Source: Pseudomonadota bacterium | GTDB taxonomy: Bacteria; Pseudomonadota; Gammaproteobacteria; Burkholderiales; Burkholderiaceae_C | Assembly: GCA_023415035.1 (NCBI GenBank) | Contig: JAEZLX010000163.1 | Coordinates: forward strand, 1-20,230 | DNA: 20,230 nt | Reading direction: 5' to 3' | Part shown: one piece after another, positions 15,454 to 20,230 of the stretch | How positions within the stretch are numbered: the first letter of the stretch is position 1 | How the letters are laid out: each line of letters begins with the position of its first letter | The notes under the pieces: model-generated | What the model was told of the DNA's origin: nothing | Database searches by the model: none | What the model saw: only the letters and a program-made list of their open reading frames with translations | Program-made: the position numbers and the translations under genes

Positions 15454-16437
15454 TCATGCAAGCAGCCAGGCGCGCACGTTCTCGGGCAGCGGATGCCCGA
15501 TGCGGTGTGCGCGCTCGATCACTTGCCAGTAATAGCGGTAGCTGGCGCGGTCATGCAGGCGGCCGTCGTGCTGGACCGGTGCCCAATCGGCGGCCGCGGC
15601 CCGCTCGATGATGGTCAGTGCGGTCGCCACCTCGGCCTCGGCCGGCGCAAACGCGGCCAGGATCGGACGGATCTGGTCCGGGTGGATGCTCCACATGCGC
15701 GTGTAGCCCAGTTCCGTCGCGGCACGGCGGGCGGCCGCCTCCAGCGCCGGCAGGTCCTTGAACTCGGTCACCACGTTGTGCGACGGCACCTTGCCGTGCG
15801 CATGGCAGGCGGCGGCCATGTCGATCTTGGCGCGCAGCACATGCGGATGGCTGAACTGCCCGGCCAGCGTCATGGCGGAAGCGGGGATGGCCCCTCCATG
15901 GGCCGAGACGAAGTCCATCAGGCCGAAGCTCAGCGACTGCACCCGGGGATGGGCCGCGATCTCGAAGGCGCGGTGCACCGCGGCGGGCGATTCGATCAGC
16001 ACATGCAGCGGCAATGCCGTGGCCCCGGCGGCGTCGAGCGCCGCGGCAGCGCGCGCCACGTCGTCGAGCGACTCGACCTTGGGCACCATCAGGTGGCACA
16101 GCCGGGCACCGGCCTTGCCCGCGATCGTCTGCACATCGGCATCGAAGTGGGCGTGATCGACGGGGTGCACGCGCGCGGCCACGCGAGCGCCGTCAGGCGC
16201 CGAGAGGGCCAGCTCGGCGACCAGCTCGGCATGCTCGGACTCGCCACCCACCGGCGCGCCGTCCTCGCAGTCGAGCGTCACGTCGAAGACGCAGGTGCCG
16301 AACTCGGCCGTCATCTGAGCCTGCAGCTGCAGGCTCTTGCGCATCCGCGCCTCGACGCCGCTGTAGTGGTCACAGACCGGCAGCGCGAAGGCGCCGGCCT
16401 GGGCACCCAGAAGTATGTCGCGGGGATGGATGCTCAC
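15454..16437 (-). CDS. CitE-like CoA-ester lyase (HpcH/HpaI aldolase/citrate lyase family)
   Basis: A 327-residue TIM-barrel enzyme. Family landmarks are present: FDVTLDCEDGAP (about 51-62), the Arg of VAARVHP, the metal-binding Glu in LHVLIESPAAV and Asp in LSFGLMDF, and the C-terminal WSIHPDQIRPI. The family cleaves or forms C-C bonds in CoA thioesters such as citryl-, malyl- or citramalyl-CoA. No CitD, CitF or CitC genes flank it, so it is not part of a citrate lyase complex. The start is GTG at 16437-16435 (MSIHPRDILLG); an in-frame TAA lies 18 bases upstream and there is no better start. The ribosome site is poor. It sits between mdh and acnB with gaps of 36 and 37 bases, which suggests a role tied to malate, glyoxylate or acetyl-CoA. 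The exact reaction is unknown. Confidence 0.85.
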   Translation of the reverse strand: MSIHPRDILLGAQAGAFALPVCDHYSGVEARMRKSLQLQAQMTAEFGTCVFDVTLDCEDGAPVGGESEHAELVAELALSAPDGARVAARVHPVDHAHFDADVQTIAGKAGARLCHLMVPKVESLDDVARAAAALDAAGATALPLHVLIESPAAVHRAFEIAAHPRVQSLSFGLMDFVSAHGGAIPASAMTLAGQFSHPHVLRAKIDMAAACHAHGKVPSHNVVTEFKDLPALEAAARRAATELGYTRMWSIHPDQIRPILAAFAPAEAEVATALTIIERAAAADWAPVQHDGRLHDRASYRYYWQVIERAHRIGHPLPENVRAWLLA

Positions 16438-16440
16438 GAA

Positions 16441-16460
16441 CGGGTTACCAAGCGGTTACC
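16441..16460. promoter_or_regulatory. Direct-repeat motif GTTACCAA-N3-GTTAC in the mdh/CitE gap
   Basis: In the 36-base gap between mdh and the CitE-like gene, GTTACCAA (16444-16451) is followed by GTTACC (16455-16460), an 11-bp repeat period. The same arrangement with the same CGR prefix occurs upstream of sdhC. One-turn direct repeats are typical of OmpR/PhoB-family regulators. It lies 4 bases before the CitE-like GTG start. Confidence 0.5.
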
Positions 16461-16473
16461 AGCAGGCAGGCGA

Positions 16474-17460
16474 TCACAGCAGGTGCTTGACGCCATCCTG
16501 CTCGCCCTGCAGCTCGGCCAGGGTCTTGTCCAGGCACTGCTGCGAGAAGGCGTCGATCTCCAGGCCTTCGACGATCTTGTACTTGCCGTTTTCGGTGACC
16601 ACGGGGAAACCGAAGATCACGTCCTTCGGAATGCCGTATTCGCCGTTGGAAGGCACCCCCATCGTGACCCACTCGCCCTTGGAACCCAGAGCCCAGTCGC
16701 GCATGTGGTCGATGGCGGCGTTGGCGGCCGAAGCGGCGGAAGACAGGCCGCGCGCCTCGATGATGGCCGCACCGCGCTTGCCCACCGTGGGCAGGAAGGT
16801 GTTCACGTTCCAGTCATGGTCGTTGATCATGTCCTTGATGGACTTGCCATCGGCCGTGGCGAAACGGTAGTCGGCGTACATGGTGGGCGAGTGGTTGCCC
16901 CAGACGGTCAGCTTCCTGATGTCGCCGACCTTCACGCCGGTCTTGGCGGCCAGCTGGGAAGCGGCACGGTTGTGGTCCAGGCGAAGCATGGCGGTGAAGT
17001 TCTCGCGCGGCAGGTCCGGCGCCGACTTCATGGCGATATAGGCGTTGGTGTTGGCCGGATTGCCCACCACCAGCACCTTGACGTCGCGCGAGGCCACGGC
17101 GTTCAGGGCCTTGCCCTGGGCGGTGAAGATCTGGGCGTTGGCAGCCAGCAGGTCGGCACGCTCCATGCCGGGGCCGCGCGGACGGGCACCGACCAGCAGG
17201 GCGTAGTCGGTGTCCTTGAAGGCGGTCATCGGATCGCTGTGGGCCTCGATGCCGGCCAGCAGCGGGAAGGCGCAGTCTTCCAGCTCCATGATCACGCCCT
17301 TGAGCGCCTTCTGGGCCTTCTCGTCGGGGATTTCCAGCAGTTGCAGGATCACGGGCTGATCCTTGCCCAGCATCTCGCCGGAAGCAATGCGGAACAGCAG
17401 GGCGTAACCGATCTGGCCAGCGGCGCCGGTGACGGCGACTCGGACGGGCTTCTTGCTCAT
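16474..17460 (-). CDS. mdh: Malate dehydrogenase, NAD-dependent
   Basis: A 328-residue enzyme of the type common in betaproteobacteria. It oxidises malate to oxaloacetate. The N-terminal Rossmann motif is TGAAGQIGYALL (11-22); the substrate-loop arginines are in GARPRGPGMERADLL (91-105); VVGNPANTNAY precedes LDHNRA with its substrate/proton-relay residues; the catalytic His is in WGNHSPTMY. The start has a TGGAG ribosome site (17469-17473) 8 bases upstream. It is first in the mdh-CitE-acnB unit, under a predicted promoter next to the gntR operator, so GntR control is plausible. Confidence 0.97.
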   Translation of the reverse strand: MSKKPVRVAVTGAAGQIGYALLFRIASGEMLGKDQPVILQLLEIPDEKAQKALKGVIMELEDCAFPLLAGIEAHSDPMTAFKDTDYALLVGARPRGPGMERADLLAANAQIFTAQGKALNAVASRDVKVLVVGNPANTNAYIAMKSAPDLPRENFTAMLRLDHNRAASQLAAKTGVKVGDIRKLTVWGNHSPTMYADYRFATADGKSIKDMINDHDWNVNTFLPTVGKRGAAIIEARGLSSAASAANAAIDHMRDWALGSKGEWVTMGVPSNGEYGIPKDVIFGFPVVTENGKYKIVEGLEIDAFSQQCLDKTLAELQGEQDGVKHLL

Positions 17461-17586
17461 GTAGATAACTCCAGTAGGACGTGGTGAAGGTGATGTTCAG
17501 CGCGGAGCCGCACCAGGCGCGGTCTCCGGGAGACGGCCCCAAGCATCCGGGTTATCCCCGAATGACAGCAGCCAGATCAATCCGCA

Positions 17587-17616
17587 AGTGTACCCGTCCT
17601 GTAACCACCCAGTCAA
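17587..17616 (-). promoter_or_regulatory. Predicted sigma-70 promoter of mdh
   Basis: On the minus strand TTGACT (17616-17611, 5 of 6) and TACACT (17592-17587, 4 of 6) are 18 bases apart, predicting a start near 17580 and a leader of about 120 bases. The spacer contains GTTAC at 17605-17601 and, 11 bases on, GGTAC, an imperfect version of the repeat motif seen near the CitE-like gene and sdhC. The operator at 17625-17642 lies just upstream of the -35 element. Confidence 0.5.
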
Positions 17617-17617
17617 T

Positions 17618-17645
17618 TTGTCTTATGTCTTATATAAGATATGAT
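17618..17645 (+). promoter_or_regulatory. Predicted sigma-70 promoter of gntR
   Basis: TTGTCT (17618-17623) and TATGAT (17640-17645, 5 of 6) are separated by 16 bases. The operator palindrome fills the spacer, a layout expected for direct repression, here probably autoregulation. Transcription would start around 17652, which argues against the ATG at 17660 unless the message is nearly leaderless. Confidence 0.5.
17625..17642. promoter_or_regulatory. Palindromic operator in the mdh-gntR gap
   Basis: ATGTCTTATATAAGATAT is symmetric at all but one pair; its 12-bp core TCTTATATAAGA is a perfect palindrome. A further half-site copy GTCTTAT (17620-17626) directly precedes the same heptamer at 17627-17633. 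This AT-rich block stands out in GC-rich DNA and lies between divergent gntR and mdh, the classic position for an autoregulated GntR operator. No second copy is visible before sdhC or cyoA in this window. Confidence 0.65.
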
Positions 17646-17692
17646 TGGGGCAAACGCGGATGAACCGCCGCGCGTGGCCCGTCCACGGGCCC

Positions 17693-18526
17693 ATGACCAT
17701 GTCCCACAACACCTCCAACCCTGCAGAACAGGCGGCCTTCGACAGCTTCGCCAACCCCGACGTCCTCGTCGGCGCCGAAGGCGTGGCCGCCCCGTCGGTG
17801 ACACCGGCCTTCAGCCCGCTGTACCAGCAGATCAAGACCCTGATCCTGCGCAGCCTCCAGGCCGGCGAGTGGAAGCCGGGCGACATGATCCCGAGCGAGC
17901 TGGAACTGGCCGCGCGCTACCGCGTCAGCCAGGGCACCGTGCGCAAGGCCATCGATGCACTTGCGGCCGACAACCTGCTGGTGCGCCGCCAGGGCAAGGG
18001 CACCTTCGTCGCCACCCACGCCGAGCAGCACATCCAGTACCGCTTCCTGCGCCTGCTGCCCGACCAGGGCACGCTGGAATCGCAGGGCCCCGCCGAGCGC
18101 AACATCGTCGAGTGCCGCCGCCTGCGCGCGCCGGCGGAAATCGCGCGCCAGCTTGGCCTGCGCACCGGTGACCCCGTGCTGCAGGTCCGCCGGGTGCTGT
18201 CCTTCGCCGGCAGCCCCGCCATCCTTGAAGACCTGTGGCTGCCGGGCACCTCGTTCAAAGGCCTGACGCAAGAGCGGCTGGCCGCCAACCAGGGCCCCAT
18301 GTACGCCCTGTTCGAGACCGAGTTCGGCGTGCGCATGGTGCGCGCCGTGGAAAAGCTCAAGGCGGTGGCCGCCGATGCGGCCGCCGCCGAGCTGCTGGGC
18401 GTGACACCGGGACACCCCCTGCTGAGCGTCGAGCGCCTGGCCTTCACCTACAACGACGTCCCGATGGAGCTGCGCCGGGGCCTGTACCGAACCGAAACGA
18501 GGCATTACCACAACGAACTGAGCTAA
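17693..18526 (+). CDS. GntR family transcriptional regulator, HutC/FarR subfamily
   Basis: A 277-residue regulator from the chosen ATG at 17693. The winged helix domain (about 42-108) reads SPLYQQIKTLILRSLQAGEW, then IPSELELAARYRVSQGTVRKAID and VRRQGKGTFV. The C-terminal half (about 125-270) is a UTRA ligand-binding domain (VLQVRRVLSFAGSPAILEDLWLPG, then LGVTPGHPLLSVERLAF), placing it in the HutC/FarR group whose ligands are small metabolites. The first 40 residues are low-complexity and poorly conserved, so the start is uncertain: ATGs at 17660, 17693 and 17699 all fit. A 7-bp inverted repeat (17676-17682/17685-17691) immediately precedes 17693. The position between mdh and sdhCDA suggests it controls TCA genes in response to an organic acid or a related metabolite; this is inferred. 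Confidence 0.9.
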   Translation: MTMSHNTSNPAEQAAFDSFANPDVLVGAEGVAAPSVTPAFSPLYQQIKTLILRSLQAGEWKPGDMIPSELELAARYRVSQGTVRKAIDALAADNLLVRRQGKGTFVATHAEQHIQYRFLRLLPDQGTLESQGPAERNIVECRRLRAPAEIARQLGLRTGDPVLQVRRVLSFAGSPAILEDLWLPGTSFKGLTQERLAANQGPMYALFETEFGVRMVRAVEKLKAVAADAAAAELLGVTPGHPLLSVERLAFTYNDVPMELRRGLYRTETRHYHNELS

Positions 18527-18611
18527 GGCAAAAGACCTCATTTCCTGCCATTTGGCCCCGCTATGTCCGACGAATCTGCACAAGGTCGGCCCCGGACATG
18601 GTGCGTTGCAA

Positions 18612-18652
18612 TAGAATTTGCCGGCCTGTGGCTCGAGTTACCAACGAGTTAC
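18612..18652 (+). promoter_or_regulatory. sdhC leader: -10 like hexamer and direct-repeat motif
   Basis: The 172-base gap between gntR and sdhC holds TAGAAT (18612-18617, 5 of 6 of a -10 box) without a clear -35 at normal spacing. Downstream CGAGTTAC occurs twice (18634-18641 and 18645-18652), an 11-bp repeat. Read as GTTACCAA-N3-GTTAC it matches the element in the mdh/CitE gap. ATGTCC (18563-18568) and GGACAT (18594-18599) form distant inverted arms just upstream. If the hexamer is the promoter, the repeats lie just downstream of the transcription start. Confidence 0.4.
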
Positions 18653-18698
18653 ATCCCTCCCCACCCTGCCTCCGCACCCAACGGAAGAAAGCCCCACC

Positions 18699-19133
18699 AT
18701 GTCTGAGTTGACAAGAAAGCGGCCCGAGTACCGCAACATCAACATCATCAAGGACGTCTCCACCTATCGCATGCCTCCGGCTGCCTGGGTGTCGATCCTG
18801 CACCGCGTCAGCGGCGCCCTGATGTTCCTTCTGCTGCCGCTGATCGTCTGGCTGTTCGACACCTCGGTGTCCTCGGAGATCTCGCACGAGGTGTTCCAGT
18901 CCGCCTTCTCCGCGGGCATCGGCTTCGTGCCGGGGTGGTTCGTGAAGCTGGTCGTGCTGGCCATCATCTGGGCCTACCTGCACCACCTCTTCGCCGGCCT
19001 GCGCTTCCTGCTGCTGGACGTGAACCACAACGTGGTCAACAAGCAGTTCGGCAGGTCCTCCGCCTTCGTCGTCCTGGTCCTGAGCATCGGCCTGACGCTG
19101 GTCCTCGGCGCCAAGCTCTTCGGCCTGTACTGA
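18699..19133 (+). CDS. sdhC: Succinate dehydrogenase cytochrome b556 subunit
   Basis: A 144-residue membrane anchor with three helices, starting MSELTRKRPEYRNINI with a GGAAG ribosome site upstream. SILHRVSGALMF contains Ser32 and Arg36, matching the quinone-site Ser and Arg of E. coli SdhC. LHHLFAGLRFLLLD (95-108) carries the heme b ligand, His96 by alignment. SdhC and SdhD hold SdhAB at the inner membrane and pass electrons to ubiquinone. The open frame extends upstream to 18618 but family homology begins at this ATG. It is first in sdhCDA, 23 bases before sdhD. Confidence 0.96.
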   Translation: MSELTRKRPEYRNINIIKDVSTYRMPPAAWVSILHRVSGALMFLLLPLIVWLFDTSVSSEISHEVFQSAFSAGIGFVPGWFVKLVVLAIIWAYLHHLFAGLRFLLLDVNHNVVNKQFGRSSAFVVLVLSIGLTLVLGAKLFGLY

Positions 19134-19156
19134 TCCCCGCACAGGAAGGAAATCCC

Positions 19157-19522
19157 ATGTCCGTCAATTTCGGTTCCCAGCGTGTCGTCAGCGGCGCGCA
19201 CTACGGCCTGCGCGACTGGCTCGCGCAACGTGTCACCGGCGCCCTGTTCGCCCTGTTCACGCTGATCGTCCTGGCCAAGATCCTGTTCACCAGTGGCCCG
19301 CTGGGCTACGAAGGCTGGGCGGCCATCTTCGCGCCGCAATGGATGAAGGCGCTGACCTTCGCCTGCTTCGTGGCGATCGCCTACCACATCTGGGTCGGCG
19401 TGCGCGACATCTGGATGGACTATGTCCGTCCCGCCGGCATCCGCCTGGCCCTGCACATCTTCACCATCGTATGGCTCGTCGCCTGCCTGGGCTGGGCTGT
19501 CCAAGTTCTCTGGAGGCTCTGA
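19157..19522 (+). CDS. sdhD: Succinate dehydrogenase membrane anchor subunit
   Basis: A 121-residue anchor with three membrane helices and a strong AGGAAGGA ribosome site (19143-19150). AYHIWVGVRDIWMDYV includes His77, aligned with the second heme b ligand, and Asp88-Tyr89, aligned with the quinone-site Asp-Tyr pair of E. coli SdhD at the same 11-residue spacing. The stop is 3 bases before the sdhA start, and the sdhA ribosome site TGGAGG lies inside its last codons. Confidence 0.95.
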   Translation: MSVNFGSQRVVSGAHYGLRDWLAQRVTGALFALFTLIVLAKILFTSGPLGYEGWAAIFAPQWMKALTFACFVAIAYHIWVGVRDIWMDYVRPAGIRLALHIFTIVWLVACLGWAVQVLWRL

Positions 19523-19525
19523 TTC

Positions 19526-20230
19526 ATGACCACCACCGCATCCCTTCTCAAGCGCAAGTTCGACGTCGTCATCGTCGGTGCCGGCGGCTCCGGCATGCGT
19601 GCCTCCCTTCAGCTGGCCCGCGCCGGCCTGAAGGTCGCCGTGCTGTCCAAGGTTTTCCCCACCCGCTCGCACACCGTCGCGGCACAGGGCGGCGTTTCCG
19701 CCTCGCTGGGCAACATGAGCGAGGACAGCTGGGAATTCCACTTCTACGACACCGTCAAGGGTTCCGACTGGCTCGGTGACCAGGACGCCATCGAATTCAT
19801 GTGCCGCGAGGCGCCGAAGGTCGTGTACGAGCTCGAGCACTTCGGCATGCCCTTCGACCGCAACCCCGACGGCACCATCTACCAGCGTCCGTTCGGCGGC
19901 CACACCGCCAACTACGGCGAGAAGCCCGTGCAGCGCGCCTGCGCCGCGGCCGACCGTACCGGCCACGCCATGCTGCACACGCTGTACCAGGCCAACGTGG
20001 CAGCCCGCACCACCTTCTTCGTCGAATGGATGGCGCTGGACCTGATCCGAGACGCCGAAGGCGACGTCGTGGGCGTCACCGCCCTCGAAATGGAAACCGG
20101 CGACGTTTACGTGCTGGAAGCCAAGACCGTGCTGCTGGCCACCGGTGGCGCCGGCCGCATCTACCAGTCCTCGACCAACGCCTTCATCAACACCGGCGAC
20201 GGCCTGGGCATGGCGGCGCGCGCCGGCATC
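19526..20230 (+). CDS. sdhA: Succinate dehydrogenase flavoprotein subunit (N-terminal part)
   Basis: The first 235 codons of SdhA, open to the right edge; a full protein is near 590-600 residues. FDVVIVGAGGSGMRASLQLA (12-31) is the FAD-binding Rossmann start. SKVFPTRSHTVAAQGGVSA contains His49, the expected site of covalent FAD attachment. PFGGHTANYGEKPVQRACAAADRTGHAMLHTL and LLATGGAGRIYQSSTNAF are typical SdhA blocks. It oxidises succinate to fumarate and sends electrons through SdhB to ubiquinone. A TGGAGG ribosome site lies at 19511-19516. sdhB is expected beyond the window. Confidence 0.97.
   Translation, partial: MTTTASLLKRKFDVVIVGAGGSGMRASLQLARAGLKVAVLSKVFPTRSHTVAAQGGVSASLGNMSEDSWEFHFYDTVKGSDWLGDQDAIEFMCREAPKVVYELEHFGMPFDRNPDGTIYQRPFGGHTANYGEKPVQRACAAADRTGHAMLHTLYQANVAARTTFFVEWMALDLIRDAEGDVVGVTALEMETGDVYVLEAKTVLLATGGAGRIYQSSTNAFINTGDGLGMAARAGI

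Noticed and set aside
15415..17487. A 690-codon plus-strand open frame antisense to the CitE-like gene and mdh.
   Set aside because: Same antisense artefact; the minus-strand frames are unmistakable enzyme sequences with catalytic motifs.
17676..17691. Inverted repeat GGCCCGT/ACGGGCC as a regulatory hairpin at the gntR start.
   Set aside because: It may lie within coding sequence if an upstream ATG is used, and such GC palindromes are frequent here; only mentioned with the gene.

Overview
The window is GC-rich core chromosome from a betaproteobacterium, most likely of the order Burkholderiales. The basis is the very high G+C at third codon positions, the RegB/RegA and SURF1 genes behind a cyo operon, and the mdh / CitE-like / acnB block facing gntR-sdhCDA. 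I cannot place it at genus level. Almost every gene belongs to the TCA cycle or to aerobic respiration. There is no prophage, insertion sequence, CRISPR array, tRNA or rRNA, and I see no obviously novel multigene system.

Left part (1-4336). The N-terminal 565 codons of acnA run off the left edge on the minus strand. trhP (U32 family tRNA hydroxylation protein) is divergent from it. Then comes a scarred stretch (3217-3547): a 47-codon minus-strand reading frame and the C-terminal stub of a membrane-protein gene, abutting an XRE/MmyB-type regulator that has no ATG. This looks like the join of an old deletion between two divergent genes.

Middle part (4324-12821). One compact minus-strand unit, cyoA-cyoB-cyoC-cyoD-SURF1-regB-regA, encodes the bo3 quinol oxidase, an assembly factor and a redox-sensing two-component system. 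Most junctions abut or overlap. The kinase carries the quinone-site heptapeptide and the conserved cysteine of RegB, so it may report the redox state of the quinol pool that the oxidase consumes. A 17-bp perfect palindrome lies between cyoA and a divergent MHS-type MFS transporter gene. A strong bidirectional terminator separates the transporter from acnB.

Right part (12822-20230). mdh, a CitE-like CoA-ester lyase and acnB form a minus-strand unit. Divergent from mdh are gntR (HutC/FarR type) and sdhC-sdhD-sdhA, the last cut by the window edge. The mdh-gntR gap holds a palindromic operator sitting inside the predicted gntR promoter and just upstream of the predicted mdh promoter. A separate direct-repeat motif, GTTACCAA-N3-GTTAC, occurs twice in this TCA block (mdh/citE gap and sdhC leader) and may mark a second regulator.

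The genes together cover citrate to isocitrate (two aconitases), succinate to fumarate (Sdh), malate to oxaloacetate (Mdh), and a low-redox-potential terminal oxidase with its own sensor. The most interesting leads are regulatory DNA (the repeated motif, the gntR operator and the cyoA/MFS palindrome), the CitE-like enzyme of unknown substrate, and the scar at 3217-3560.
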